In this document: positions 15,551 through 24,713 of the stretch, piece by piece | Layout: every line of letters begins with the position of its first letter | How positions within the stretch are numbered: the stretch's first letter is position 1 | Assembly: GCF_003574625.1 (NCBI RefSeq) | Contig: NZ_QNUJ01000005.1 | Span: 62,001-126,000, forward strand | DNA from: Shinella zoogloeoides | GTDB taxonomy: Bacteria > Pseudomonadota > Alphaproteobacteria > Rhizobiales > Rhizobiaceae | DNA: 64,000 nucleotides | Direction: 5' to 3' | Notes under the pieces: generated by a model | Database searches by the model: none | What the model saw: only the letters and a program-made list of their open reading frames with translations | What the model was told of the DNA's origin: nothing | Program-made: the position numbers and the translations under genes

Positions 15551-17061
15551 GCGGCGGGTTCTCTTCTGGTCTCGTGATGGAATGCGGCGTCGATGATGCG
15601 CGGCGGCGCGATGGCCTCGCCCTCCAGCCGCGCCGTGATCTCGCCATCGGCGAAGACGGCAACGCGGTGCGAGAGCGCCAGCAGTTCATCCATGTCGCTG
15701 GTCGTCATCAGCACGGCCGCGCCCTCAGCGGCGATGCGCCGGACGATGGCATGGATTTCCGCCTTGGCGCCGACATCGACCCCGCGTGTCGGCTCGTCGA
15801 GGATGAGCAGGCGGATGCGCCCGCCGAACCAGCGGCCGAACAGCAGCTTCTGCTGGTTCCCGCCGGAAAGCGTCAGCGGCAGGGCGAAGGGCGAGCCCAT
15901 CTTCACCGAAAGCTGCGTGCGGATATCCTCCGCCCGCGCCGCCAGCCGGCTGCGGCTGGTGACCGGCAGCGCCGGATGGGACCGCACCCGCGAAAGGTCG
16001 CTGATCGCCAGGTTCTCCGCGATGGAGCGGGCCGTCACCAGCCCCTCGTGCCGGCGATCCTCCGGCACATAGGCCCCGCCGTGGCGGATGCGCGCGTGGA
16101 TGTCGCCCGGCTTCAGGACATGGCCGTCGAGGAGGACCGTTCCGCCCTCCGTCCGGCGCGCGCCCCAGATCATCTTCATGAAGGACGACCGGCCCGCGCC
16201 GACCAGCCCGTAGAGGCCGAGGATTTCGCCTTCGCCGACCATCAGCGACAGCGTGTTGCCGCGTTGCCCGAACGGCAGGTCGCGAACCTCCAGCACCGGC
16301 CTGCCGGCGGCGGGCACGGCGGGACGACCGGAGGTTATTTCCTCGTGGCCGGACATCATGCGCACCAGATCGGCCCGTGTCGCGCCTTGCATGACACCGG
16401 TCCCGGCCGTCGCGCCGTTGCGCAGCACCGTGAAGGCGTCACAGATCTCGGCCACCTCGTCGAGCCGGTGGGAAATGTAGATGACGGCGACGCCGCGCGC
16501 CGCCAGCGCCCGCACCGCCTCGTGCAGCCGCCGCGCCTCGCCTTCGGAAAGCGAGGCCGTCGGCTCGTCCATCACGACCAGCCGCGCCGGCTCGTTCATC
16601 AGCGCGCGGATGATCTCGACGAGTTGCTTCTGCCCAGTGGTCAGCCGCCCGGCCGGCACGTCGAGCGGCAGGTCCGGCGCGATCGCCGCCGCCGTCGCCG
16701 CCACCGCGCGCCGCATGGCGGCGCGGTCGATGAAGGGGCCGCGCTTCGGATAGGACCGGCCGACGAAGGCGTTCTCGACGGCGTCGAACTGCGGCACGAG
16801 GCTGAGTTCCTGGTGGATGAAGCGGAAGCCGAGCGCCTCCGCCTCCCGCACGCTGCTGATCGCGATCGCCTCGCCGTCGACCCGGATTTCGCCGGCGTCC
16901 GGCCGCACGAGGCCGGAGAGCGTCTTGATCAGCGTCGACTTGCCCGCGCCGTTCTCGCCGAGCAGGCCATGCACCGAGCCGGCGGCCACGGAAAGGTTCG
17001 CCCCGGCCAGCGCCCGCGCGCCGCCGAAGCGTTTTTCGAGGCCCTTGATCTCAAGCAGCAT
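15547..17061 (-). CDS. Sugar ABC transporter ATP-binding protein (CUT2, two ABC domains)
   Basis: This 504-residue cytoplasmic ATPase has two ABC modules in tandem as in RbsA, XylG and MglA. The first has Walker A GENGAGKST near residue 38 and the LTTGQKQLVEI signature; the second has the degenerate P-loop GLVGAGRSS near 290 and the intact LSGGNQQKLLFGRW signature, followed by LDEPTRGVD. A weakened second Walker A is normal for this family. It follows the binding-protein gene after 16 bases and overlaps the permease by four. It powers import of the unknown substrate of this operon. Confidence 0.93.
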   Translation of the reverse strand: MLLEIKGLEKRFGGARALAGANLSVAAGSVHGLLGENGAGKSTLIKTLSGLVRPDAGEIRVDGEAIAISSVREAEALGFRFIHQELSLVPQFDAVENAFVGRSYPKRGPFIDRAAMRRAVAATAAAIAPDLPLDVPAGRLTTGQKQLVEIIRALMNEPARLVVMDEPTASLSEGEARRLHEAVRALAARGVAVIYISHRLDEVAEICDAFTVLRNGATAGTGVMQGATRADLVRMMSGHEEITSGRPAVPAAGRPVLEVRDLPFGQRGNTLSLMVGEGEILGLYGLVGAGRSSFMKMIWGARRTEGGTVLLDGHVLKPGDIHARIRHGGAYVPEDRRHEGLVTARSIAENLAISDLSRVRSHPALPVTSRSRLAARAEDIRTQLSVKMGSPFALPLTLSGGNQQKLLFGRWFGGRIRLLILDEPTRGVDVGAKAEIHAIVRRIAAEGAAVLMTTSDMDELLALSHRVAVFADGEITARLEGEAIAPPRIIDAAFHHETRREPAA

Positions 17062-17077
17062 GTCCGGCGATCCTTCG

Positions 17078-17992
17078 TTACGGGCAGGTCACGCCGAGCG
17101 TCTCGGGCGTGATCATGACGGCCGGAACGAAGAGCTCGTCCTTGTCCGCCTTGCCGCCGCCAAGGATCTTCTCGAGCTGCTCGGCGCCGACGGCCGCCAT
17201 CTTCGGGAAGTCCTGGCGGAAGGTCGCCTTGTAGCGCGTGCAGGACTTGATCATCTCGATCGCCTGCTCGCTGCCGTCGATGCCCATGATGATGAACTTT
17301 GCATCCGGCTTTTCCGATTCCGTCGCCAGCTCCGCGCCGACGCCCGGATCGTCCCAGGCCGCCCACACGCCGTTGATCTCGTCGCCATGCTGGCGAAGGA
17401 TGTTCTCCATCGCGATGCGACCGTCATCCACCGGCCCCGGCACCTTCACGAAATGATCGGCGATGACCTTGATGTCGGGGTTCTTCTTCAGGGCCTCGTC
17501 GAGCGCCAGCTCGCGCTGGTGCACGCCCGGATGCGCCGAATGGAAGAATTTTACGATATTGCCCTTGCCGCCGAGCGCCTTGAAGAGCGCGTCGGAAAGC
17601 TGGGTGCCGAGATCGAAATTGTTGGAGGTGACGTTGACCGCGACATGCGCGTTCTTCGAACCGTCGAGCGAGATGACAGGGATGCCGGCATTCGCCGCAA
17701 GCGCCACCTGGTCCTCGACCTGCGCCGGATCCGTCGAGACCAGCACGATGGCCGAGGCCTTGGCGTTGATCGTGTCCTCCATGCGCGAGGCGAGCTGGCC
17801 GAAATCGCTGCGGGTATCGATGATGGTGACGTTCCAGCCGCGCTTCTCACCCTCCGCCTTGAAGCTCTGCGCCATCTCGTTGGTCGGCACCGAGCCGATA
17901 TAGGGCGTCAGGATGGTGACGTCGGTGGCGAAGGCGGCAGAAGTCGACGCCATGAGCGCCGCGATGGCCGCTGCAAATACGAATTTCTTCAT
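17078..17992 (-). CDS. Periplasmic sugar-binding protein (CUT2 family)
   Basis: This 304-residue protein has a Sec signal peptide (MKKFVFAAAIAALMASTSAAFA, cleavage before TDVTILTP). A Peripla_BP_4 fold follows, with ISLDGSKNAHVAVNVTSNN and the hinge-proximal AAWDDPGVGAEL. It delivers the substrate to the CUT2 permease encoded downstream. The family includes ribose-, xylose- and polyol-binding proteins; the ligand-contacting residues were not identifiable here. Its leader carries GAGGAGAAC at 18005-17997 (minus strand), which matches the anti-Shine-Dalgarno loop of the AbcR-like RNA at 49.6 kb in eight of nine positions. Confidence 0.92.
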   Translation of the reverse strand: MKKFVFAAAIAALMASTSAAFATDVTILTPYIGSVPTNEMAQSFKAEGEKRGWNVTIIDTRSDFGQLASRMEDTINAKASAIVLVSTDPAQVEDQVALAANAGIPVISLDGSKNAHVAVNVTSNNFDLGTQLSDALFKALGGKGNIVKFFHSAHPGVHQRELALDEALKKNPDIKVIADHFVKVPGPVDDGRIAMENILRQHGDEINGVWAAWDDPGVGAELATESEKPDAKFIIMGIDGSEQAIEMIKSCTRYKATFRQDFPKMAAVGAEQLEKILGGGKADKDELFVPAVMITPETLGVTCP

Positions 17993-18023
17993 TGGGGTTC
18001 TCCTCTCCGGAAAGGTCGTTTCT

Positions 18024-19472
18024 TCATTGGGTGCGGATCAGCCCGATGGGGCGAAGCGCGTCTATGGCGTTGCGATAGGCATGGAACATGGCGTCGTAGC
18101 GCGAAGCGCGCCGCGGATCTGGCTCGAAGACCCGCTCGACGCTGGTCATCGCCGGCACGGCCTCGGCTATCGAGCCGAAGGCGCCGATGCCGACGGCCGC
18201 GAGGATGGCCGCGCCGAGGCAGCCCACATCGACGAAGGCGAAGCGATGCAGCGGAATGCCGAGGCAGTCGGCACGGATCTGGCTCCAGAGGTCCGAGCGC
18301 CCGCCGCCGCCGCCATAGAGCATGTGGTCCGGCCGGAAGCCCGCCGCATCGATGAGCGAGCCCATGGCATGGCGCGCCGCCAGCGCCACGCCTTCCAGCA
18401 CGGCGAGCGCGAAATCCGGCCCGCCGGCCCGGCTGTCGAGGCCGATGAAGGCGCCGCGAATCTCGGAATCCCAGAGCGGCGCACGCTCGCCCTCGAGATG
18501 CGGCAGGAAGAGGATCGGCCGGTCATCGCGGCTGGCAAGGCCAGCGAGCCGCGGCACCTCGCCCGGCTCCACGCCCGCCGTCGCCGCCCACCAGCGCAGC
18601 GAATCCGCCCCGCTCTGCGTCGGCCCGGCATTGACCACCAGCCCGTCGATGGTGGCGAAGGTGACGATGCCGGGCGCCCCGATGCGCTGCGATCCGGCCA
18701 GCGCGAGGATCTCGGAGGTGCCGCTGACATACATGCCCTGCCCCGGCCGGCAGACGCCGCAGCCGAAGAGATTGCCCCAGGCATCCATCGTGCCCGTCAC
18801 CACCGGCACCTTGCGGCCGGAGGAACCGAGCGCCATCTCGCCGGCGATCTCGGTGAAATGCCGGAGCGGCGGCAGCTTGCTCGCCGCGCCGGGCACCCGG
18901 GCGATCAGCGCGTCGATATAGCGGAGGTCCTGCCCGACATGGCCGAAAGCGGAGATGGGATCGGACGAGGCCCCGCCCGTCAGGTGCAGGAGGCAGAAAT
19001 CGCGCGTCGAGAGAACCTGATGCGTGCGCTCCCAGAGATCGGGGCGGTGCTTGGAAAACCACAGCATCTTCGCCAGCACATGGCTCGCGCCGATCGGCAT
19101 TTCGGCGCCCCACCAGCTGCGCTTTTCCGCGGGCGTGATCGTGGCATCGAGCGCCGCCGCTTCCGCGCCGGCCCGGATATCCTGCCAGCAGATCGCGGGC
19201 GCCAGCGGCGTGCCGTCCCGGTCGACGAAGACATCCGTATTGACCTGGCTGCAAAGACCGACCGCGCGGATCTCGGCCGGGTTGCGGCCGACGAGCAGGG
19301 CATCGATCGCATCGCGGATGCCGTCGAGCCAGTGCTGCGGGTCCTGCTCGACCATGCCGGATGCGGGACGCTCGGTCGGATAGCCGCGGCTCCAATGGTC
19401 GAGCACCGTGCCGTTCATGTCGAACAGCGCCGCCTTGATCGAGGTCGAACCGACATCGAAGCCGATCAGCAT
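18024..19472 (-). CDS. FGGY-family carbohydrate kinase
   Basis: This 482-residue kinase has the ASKHA phosphate loop FDVGSTSIKAALFD at its N-terminus and the catalytic aspartate Asp230 in VTGTMDAWGN. The second FGGY signature is near MLYGGGGGRSDLW. The substrate-contact segment CSQVNTDVFVDRDG (normally SGQMHG in xylulokinase) is divergent, so the sugar is probably not D-xylulose. Start 19472 is supported by GGGAGAATGAA just upstream; an extension to 19517 lacks a site. It lies 31 bases before the binding-protein gene. A kinase next to a TrpA-like lyase suggests phosphorylation of a hydroxyl so that the lyase can release glyceraldehyde 3-phosphate. Confidence 0.9.
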   Translation of the reverse strand: MLIGFDVGSTSIKAALFDMNGTVLDHWSRGYPTERPASGMVEQDPQHWLDGIRDAIDALLVGRNPAEIRAVGLCSQVNTDVFVDRDGTPLAPAICWQDIRAGAEAAALDATITPAEKRSWWGAEMPIGASHVLAKMLWFSKHRPDLWERTHQVLSTRDFCLLHLTGGASSDPISAFGHVGQDLRYIDALIARVPGAASKLPPLRHFTEIAGEMALGSSGRKVPVVTGTMDAWGNLFGCGVCRPGQGMYVSGTSEILALAGSQRIGAPGIVTFATIDGLVVNAGPTQSGADSLRWWAATAGVEPGEVPRLAGLASRDDRPILFLPHLEGERAPLWDSEIRGAFIGLDSRAGGPDFALAVLEGVALAARHAMGSLIDAAGFRPDHMLYGGGGGRSDLWSQIRADCLGIPLHRFAFVDVGCLGAAILAAVGIGAFGSIAEAVPAMTSVERVFEPDPRRASRYDAMFHAYRNAIDALRPIGLIRTQ

Positions 19473-19618
19473 TTCATTCTCCCGCCCGCCGCCCTCACGC
19501 GGCGTCCGGGCGGACATTAGGGTCCCGTCATGAAGCTGTCATGGGGAATGATGCCGCGGCGGGGCGATCCGGCGCGAATTCTGCAGGATGTGGATAGTGC
19601 CGGCCGGGGCCGGCGCCG

Positions 19619-20680
19619 TCAGTGATCACGGCGGATATCCGCCGAGGGAAGCACGCCGAAGGCCTCCCGGTAGGTGGCGGAAAAACGGCCGAGGTGATGG
19701 ATGCCAACGCGCCGTGCCGCCTCGGCCGCGCAAAGGCCCTCCTCGCGGATCAGCCTACGCGCCGCCTCCATGCGGATGCGCGTCAGGATCTCATGCGGCG
19801 TGCGCTGGTAATAGGTCCGGAACCCCTCGTAGAGCGCCCGCTCGGAAACGCCGATCTCGCCCGCGATCGCCGGCATCAGCAGGCGTTCGGGATAGCGGGA
19901 TCGCAGCGCATCCATCGCCTGCTTCACATGGCGGGGCGAAACATGCAGCCGCTCGGGGACCACCGATGCGGCGCTGGTGAAGGCGACATTGCCGAGGAGC
20001 TGGTCGACGACGGAACCGAGCGCCGCGTCGACGGCCTGCGGCGCATCCGAAAAGGCGTCGTCCGCAAGCATTTCGGAAAAGGCGCTGAGGACCGAGGCGA
20101 GCTGCCGCCCATGCCGGCTGGAAAGGTCGATGACGGGATTGAACACCGGACTGCCGCCACGCCGGCGCGATATCGCCGCGAGGCGCTCCTCGACCAGCCT
20201 GCGGTCGATCTGCAACATCCGCTGCCGCGTGCCCCGCCGCCAGCGCGACTGGAACTTCGGCCCCGGCGACAGGATCAGCGCCTTGCCCGCTTCCGAGCGG
20301 ATGGTCTCGGTTCCGAAGGCGATGTCCACGCCGCCGGAAACCGGCATTTCGAGCATGTAGAAATCCTCGAAGCGGGAGCTGATCGTGACCTCGTGGCCAT
20401 ATTGCAGGAAATTGAAGCCGGAGCCGGAGAACTGCACGCAGCGATGACGGAAATCGACGGCGCCCGTCCGATCCTGCGGCGCCAGCCGGTGGTCGCAATA
20501 GGAGGCCGAGAGGTAGGCTTCCGCCTCCCCGAGCGCCGTCGCCCTTGTTTCCCTGACCTCCAACGGCAAGCGTCCGCCCTCTGCCCCCTGTTCGACGGTG
20601 CCACTATCGCAATGGCGGCCGGCAACGGCAAGGCTTCCTTGCGACGCTTTGTCCGGAAGCGGTGGATGACAGGCGGGCAT
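19619..20680 (-). CDS. AraC-family transcriptional regulator
   Basis: This protein, up to 353 residues, has an N-terminal AraC-binding-like domain (about 50-220, with the segment ending SRFEDFYMLEMPVSGG). A C-terminal double helix-turn-helix (about 250-345) includes IGVSERALYEGFRTYYQRTP and AARRVGIHHLGRFSATYREA, ending in the usual FGVLPS. It is on the same strand as, and upstream of, the FGGY kinase, with 146 bases between, so it most likely activates the kinase/transporter/TrpAB-like operon. The first 40-50 residues are not typical and the true start may be later. It is divergent from the MocR gene; the two promoters share a 45-base space. Confidence 0.88.
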   Translation of the reverse strand: MPACHPPLPDKASQGSLAVAGRHCDSGTVEQGAEGGRLPLEVRETRATALGEAEAYLSASYCDHRLAPQDRTGAVDFRHRCVQFSGSGFNFLQYGHEVTISSRFEDFYMLEMPVSGGVDIAFGTETIRSEAGKALILSPGPKFQSRWRRGTRQRMLQIDRRLVEERLAAISRRRGGSPVFNPVIDLSSRHGRQLASVLSAFSEMLADDAFSDAPQAVDAALGSVVDQLLGNVAFTSAASVVPERLHVSPRHVKQAMDALRSRYPERLLMPAIAGEIGVSERALYEGFRTYYQRTPHEILTRIRMEAARRLIREEGLCAAEAARRVGIHHLGRFSATYREAFGVLPSADIRRDH

Positions 20681-20700
20681 GCAGGCAATATACAGTCAAT
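20676..20700. promoter_or_regulatory. Candidate MocR/AraC regulatory motif
   Basis: On the minus strand this stretch reads ATTGACTGTAT, then 7 bases, then GCATGC. The same arrangement, ATTGACTGCAT followed 4 bases later by GCATGC, is found at 22211-22231 upstream of the DUF983 gene. Two copies flanking a MocR gene suggest its operator. This is a visual match only. Confidence 0.35.
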
Positions 20701-20725
20701 ATCCGCAGCGCATGGAATCCCCGGC

Positions 20726-22132
20726 ATGAAGAACTGGCATCCCGATCTGGGCCAAAGTGACAGCCCCCTCTACATGGCGATTGCCGACCTGATCGCGGCG
20801 GACCTGCGCAGCGGCGTGCTGGCGGCCGGTGACAAGCTGCCGACGCACCGGGCGCTGGCCAAGCGCCTTGCCATCGACGTTACCACGGTGGCGCGCGGCT
20901 ATCTGGAGGCGCAGAAGCGCGGACTCGTGCAATCGCATGTCGGCCGCGGCACCTTCGTGACCGGCAATGCTGCGGCCCCGGCCAGTGTCCCGCCTGCCGA
21001 CACGCCCGCCGATCCGCGTCGTGCCGCCATCGTCGACCCGTCGATGAACATGCCGCCCGAGCCCGACGATCCAGCCCTTCTCGCCCGCATGCGCGGCGGG
21101 CTCGCTGCGCTTTCGGCCGATCTCGTCCCGCTCCTGCGCTATCAGGGCTTCGGCGGCGCGGCCGTGGACAAGGAGGCCGCCGCGCTGTGGCTCGCGCGCC
21201 GCGGCCTGACACCGCGGCAGGAGCGCATCTTCGTCACGCCGGGCGCGCACCCGACGCTGCTTGCGATCCTCGGTACGCTCGCCGCCGCGGGAGACACGGT
21301 GCTCTCGGAAAACATTACCTATCCCGGCATCCGCTCCATCGCCGCCCAGCTCCGCCTGCGCCTTGTCGGCCTGCCGATGGACGGCGACGGCATCCTGCCG
21401 GACGCCTTCGCGGCGGCCTGCGAGCGCGAAAGGCCGAAGGCGCTCTATCTCAACCCGACACTGCACAATCCCCTGACTTTCACCATGCCCGCCGCGCGCC
21501 GCGCGGAAATCGCCGCCGTGGCGCAAAGATACCGCGTGCCCATCGTCGAGGACGACGCCTACGGCTTTATTCCCGCCGACGGGCCGGCGCCCCTCGCCGC
21601 CCATGCGCCGGACCTTACCTGGCATATCGGCGGGCTTTCGAAATGCATCGGCGCGGGCCTGCGCCTTGCCTATGTCGCCGCGCCGGACGACAGCCGCGCG
21701 CTCTGGTCCTTCGCCGGCGCGATGCGGGCCGGCAGCGTCATGGCCTCGCCGCTCTCCGCCGCGCTCGCGACGCGCTGGACCGAGGACGGCACGGCCGAGG
21801 CGATCCTCGCGGCCCTCCGCATCGAAACGGCGGAGCGCCAGGCGCTCGCCGCAAGCCTGCTGCCGACAGGCAGCCATGTCGCCGACCCGCTGAGCTTCAA
21901 CATCTGGCTGCCCCTGCCGCATGGCTGGACCCGCTCCACCTTCAGCGCCTATATGCGCGACAGCGGCCTCGGCGTCGTCGCGAGCGACGCCTTCACGGTC
22001 GACAGCACGCCGCCGGAGGCCGTGCGCGTCTGCCTCGGCGGCCCCATCGCCCGCCCGCAGCTCCGCTCCGCCCTCGAATTCATGGCGCATGCCCTCGAAG
22101 GCCCGCCCGAAATGGCCGGCTCGTTCTTCTGA
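20726..22132 (+). CDS. MocR-type regulator (GntR helix-turn-helix fused to aminotransferase fold)
   Basis: This 468-residue protein has an N-terminal GntR winged helix (about 10-80, with LPTHRALAKRLAIDVTTVAR). A linker follows, then a fold-type I aminotransferase-like domain (about 110-460). The PLP lysine is in WHIGGLSKCIGAGLR and the partner aspartate in VPIVEDDAYGFI. MocR regulators sense PLP or an amino compound and usually control a neighbouring gene. The start at 20726 was chosen because the GntR domain begins here; the frame is open much further upstream but overlaps the AraC gene. The ribosome-binding site is weak. It is divergent from the AraC gene and followed by DUF983. Confidence 0.9.
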   Translation: MKNWHPDLGQSDSPLYMAIADLIAADLRSGVLAAGDKLPTHRALAKRLAIDVTTVARGYLEAQKRGLVQSHVGRGTFVTGNAAAPASVPPADTPADPRRAAIVDPSMNMPPEPDDPALLARMRGGLAALSADLVPLLRYQGFGGAAVDKEAAALWLARRGLTPRQERIFVTPGAHPTLLAILGTLAAAGDTVLSENITYPGIRSIAAQLRLRLVGLPMDGDGILPDAFAAACERERPKALYLNPTLHNPLTFTMPAARRAEIAAVAQRYRVPIVEDDAYGFIPADGPAPLAAHAPDLTWHIGGLSKCIGAGLRLAYVAAPDDSRALWSFAGAMRAGSVMASPLSAALATRWTEDGTAEAILAALRIETAERQALAASLLPTGSHVADPLSFNIWLPLPHGWTRSTFSAYMRDSGLGVVASDAFTVDSTPPEAVRVCLGGPIARPQLRSALEFMAHALEGPPEMAGSFF

Positions 22133-22210
22133 ATCAATCCTCTTCCCGCCCTCGGGGCAGTCGCGCGCGAACTCCGTCCGCGCGCCTGCGTCAGTATGTC
22201 TGCTCGACAG

Positions 22211-22231
22211 ATTGACTGCATTCAAGCATGC
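22211..22231. promoter_or_regulatory. Second copy of the ATTGACTG-N-AT/GCATGC motif, upstream of DUF983
   Basis: ATTGACTGCAT at 22211-22221 and GCATGC at 22226-22231 repeat the motif seen in the AraC/MocR intergenic space. It lies about 50 bases before the DUF983 start, in an AT-richer stretch likely to hold the promoter. Confidence 0.35.
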
Positions 22232-22281
22232 ATATGACAGCATTAATGATTGGATTGAATGCCATAGAAAGGATGCATGCC

Positions 22282-22662
22282 ATGAATGACACTTATCCCT
22301 CGCTGCCACCGATGCAGACGGGGATCCGCGGCCGCTGCCCGCGTTGCGGCCAGGGTCATCTCTTCAAGGGGTTCCTGACCCTCGCGCCGAAATGCGAGGC
22401 CTGCGGCCTCGACTATTCCTTCGCCGACCCGGCCGATGGCCCGGCCTTCTTCGTCATCTGCTTCGCCTGCGTGCCGAGCGTCGCGCTCGCCGTCTGGCTG
22501 GAGGTCGCCTTTGGCGCCTCGCTCCTGACGCAGCTTCTGGTGACCGGCCCCTTCATGCTGCTCACCTGCATTCCGCCGCTGCGCCCGCTCAAGGGATGGC
22601 TCGTCGCAAGCCAGTTCTTCTACAAGGCGGAAGAGGGCAAGCTGGTGCGCCGGCAGGAATAG
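22282..22662 (+). CDS. DUF983 membrane protein
   Basis: This 126-residue protein has a zinc-ribbon-like N-terminus, RGRCPRCGQGHLFKGFLTL followed by KCEACGLDY, with two CxxC pairs. Two hydrophobic helices follow (AFFVICFACVPSVALAVWL and LLTQLLVTGPFMLLTCIPP). This is the DUF983 family, typical of alphaproteobacteria, often encoded near cytochrome oxidase or isolated; its function is unknown. The start at 22282 has AAAGG 10 bases upstream; ATGs at 22228, 22234 and 22273 are alternatives. It follows the MocR gene by 149 bases and shares a sequence motif with that gene's promoter region. Confidence 0.88.
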   Translation: MNDTYPSLPPMQTGIRGRCPRCGQGHLFKGFLTLAPKCEACGLDYSFADPADGPAFFVICFACVPSVALAVWLEVAFGASLLTQLLVTGPFMLLTCIPPLRPLKGWLVASQFFYKAEEGKLVRRQE

Positions 22663-22919
22663 AGACAGCCCGCGGTCCCCACCCGGAACGCCTCCTGCCA
22701 AAGGACAATTGAACAGCGGCCTCAGGCCGGCTAAAGAGGCCCCGTGCCCCGTCTTCCGGGACACTTTCACCGGGCCGCAAGACACGTTAAAGCTTTTCGT
22801 GAGACCGAGAGCGACAGGATGTGACAGCGGGTCGCCCCCAACCGGATGGCCTTGCATCTCGCAAGGGCACCGCAGCGATGCTATCTCCTCCAGGATCTGA
22901 CTGAAAGCGTGAACCGAAC

Positions 22920-24014
22920 ATGACACTTCCAACCGCCGCGGGCAGCACCGCCTCGCATGAGCGAGCGGATCTTGCGCCCATGGTTACCTTCGAAGGCCTG
23001 ACCAAGCGCTACGGCACGGCCGCGGATGCCTTCCTCGCCCTCGACGGCGTCGACATGACGGTCGGGCGCGGCGCGATCACCGGCATCATCGGCCGCTCGG
23101 GCGCGGGAAAATCGACGCTCATCCGCCTCGTCAACGGGCTGGAAAAGGCGTCCTCCGGCAGGGTCGTCGTCGACGGCACGGAAGTCGGCGGGCTGAACGA
23201 CGCGGGCCTCAGGGGCCTGCGCCGCGAAGTCGGCATGATCTTCCAGCATTTCAATCTCCTGTCCTCGCGCACCGCCTTCGACAATGTCGCCCTACCGCTC
23301 GAGATCGCCGGGCTGGACCGCGCCGCGATCCGCGCCAAGGTCGGCCCGCTTCTCGATCTCGTCGGCCTCGGCGACAAGGCGGAGCGTTATCCTTCCGAAC
23401 TTTCCGGCGGACAGAAGCAGCGCGTCGGCATCGCCCGCGCGCTCGCCACCGCGCCGAAGCTGCTGCTCTCCGACGAGGCGACTTCGGCGCTCGACCCGGA
23501 AACCACCCAGTCGATCCTCGCCCTTCTCAAGCAGATCAACGCCGATCTCGGCCTGACCGTGCTGCTGATCACGCATGAGATGGAGGTGGTGAAGACCATC
23601 GCCTCGCATGTCGCGGTCATCGACAGGGGCCGCATCGTCGAGCAGGGGCCGACCTTCGACATCTTCACGGCGCCCAGGCACGAGACGACGAAGATCCTTC
23701 TTTCCTCCACGCTCGGCACCAGCCTGCCGGAATGGCTGCGCTCCGGCGTGAAGGCCGCGCCCTCGGCGGGCGACCGCGTCCTCGTGCGCCTCACCTTCTT
23801 CGGCGCGACGGCCTTCCAGCCGCTGACGGCGCGGCTCGTCACCGAGATCGGCGGCAACGTCAACATCCTCGCCGGCTCCATCGAGGAGATCGCGGGCGAG
23901 CCCTTCGGCACGCTCGTCGTCGCCTATCCGGCGACGCCCGAGGTCATCGAGCGCGCCGACCGCTTCTATGCCGCAACCGGCCTTTCCACGGAGGTGCTCG
24001 GCTATGTCGCCTGA
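22920..24014 (+). CDS. metN: Methionine ABC transporter ATP-binding protein
   Basis: This 364-residue ATPase has Walker [10 protein letters not shown] near residue 60, Q-loop [11 protein letters not shown], signature LSGGQKQR and Walker [18 protein letters not shown]-terminal NIL (ACT-like) domain of about 80 residues follows ([18 protein letters not shown] to the end). The NIL domain binds methionine and inhibits transport when the cell is replete, which marks this as MetN. It heads metNIQ. The first 20 residues are not typical and Met21 (22980) is an alternative start. The leader contains a short SAM-II-like string (see findings), but I cannot fold a complete riboswitch. Confidence 0.94.
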   Translation: MTLPTAAGSTASHERADLAPMVTFEGLTKRYGTAADAFLALDGVDMTVGRGAITGIIGRSGAGKSTLIRLVNGLEKASSGRVVVDGTEVGGLNDAGLRGLRREVGMIFQHFNLLSSRTAFDNVALPLEIAGLDRAAIRAKVGPLLDLVGLGDKAERYPSELSGGQKQRVGIARALATAPKLLLSDEATSALDPETTQSILALLKQINADLGLTVLLITHEMEVVKTIASHVAVIDRGRIVEQGPTFDIFTAPRHETTKILLSSTLGTSLPEWLRSGVKAAPSAGDRVLVRLTFFGATAFQPLTARLVTEIGGNVNILAGSIEEIAGEPFGTLVVAYPATPEVIERADRFYAATGLSTEVLGYVA

Positions 24015-24672
24015 CATGCTTTTCGACCTGCTCTGGAAATCCCTGCTGCAGACGCTGCACATGGTCGCCGTCTCCGGCCTCGTCGGCTCGCTGATCGGCC
24101 TGCCGATCGGCGTGTTCCTCGCCACCTCCGGCCGGAACGAGCTCTTCCCCGCGCCGGCGCTGAACTATGCCATCGGGCTGATCGTCAACGCGGCGCGCTC
24201 GACACCCTTCATCATCCTCGTCGTCGCGATCATTCCCTTCACCCGCCTCCTGACCGGCACGTCGATCGGCACCACGGCGGCCATCGTGCCGCTGACCATC
24301 GCGACCGTTCCCTTCTTCGCGCGCCTCGTCGAGGCGGCGATCCGGGAAATCGACAAGGGACTGATCGAGGCGGCCCGCGCCATGGGCGCGACGCCCATGC
24401 AGATCGTCTTCAAGGTGCTTCTCGCCGAGGCCCGCCCGGCGATCCTGCTGGCCTTCACCATGACCATCGTCAGCCTGATTGGCTATTCGGCCATGGTCGG
24501 CGCGGTCGGCGGCGGCGGTCTGGGCGACCTCGGCATCCGCTACGGCTACCAGCGCTTCATGCCCGAGGTGATGCTGGCCGTGGTGGTCGTGCTCATCGTC
24601 CTCGTGCAACTCGTCCAGAGCGCGGGCGACGCGCTCGCCCGGCGCTTCGACAAGCGTAACCGCAAGAGCTGA
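24004..24672 (+). CDS. metI: Methionine ABC transporter permease
   Basis: This 222-residue inner-membrane permease has about five transmembrane helices and the MetI pattern: [23 protein letters not shown] in the middle, then the EAA loop with [26 protein letters not shown], which contacts MetN. The C-terminus [26 protein letters not shown] is diagnostic. It overlaps the end of metN by 11 bases; an alternative ATG at 24016 begins just after the metN stop. The pair forms the D/L-methionine importer with the lipoprotein or periplasmic MetQ encoded next. Confidence 0.94.
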   Translation: MSPDMLFDLLWKSLLQTLHMVAVSGLVGSLIGLPIGVFLATSGRNELFPAPALNYAIGLIVNAARSTPFIILVVAIIPFTRLLTGTSIGTTAAIVPLTIATVPFFARLVEAAIREIDKGLIEAARAMGATPMQIVFKVLLAEARPAILLAFTMTIVSLIGYSAMVGAVGGGGLGDLGIRYGYQRFMPEVMLAVVVVLIVLVQLVQSAGDALARRFDKRNRKS

Positions 24673-24713
24673 CGCCTTTCCTTTCAAATCCATGTAACCT
24701 CAAGGAGATACAC

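Noticed and set aside
13434-15689. A 751-codon minus-strand frame covering TrpB-like and permease regions as one fusion protein.
   Set aside because: Only the last 395 codons look like TrpB; the upstream part is antisense-like translation of the permease in a wrong frame, and the ATGA overlap gives a normal start at 14621.
19622-20725. An upstream extension of the MocR frame giving an 836-residue protein.
   Set aside because: The GntR domain begins just after 20726 and the extension lies antisense to the AraC gene with no homology.
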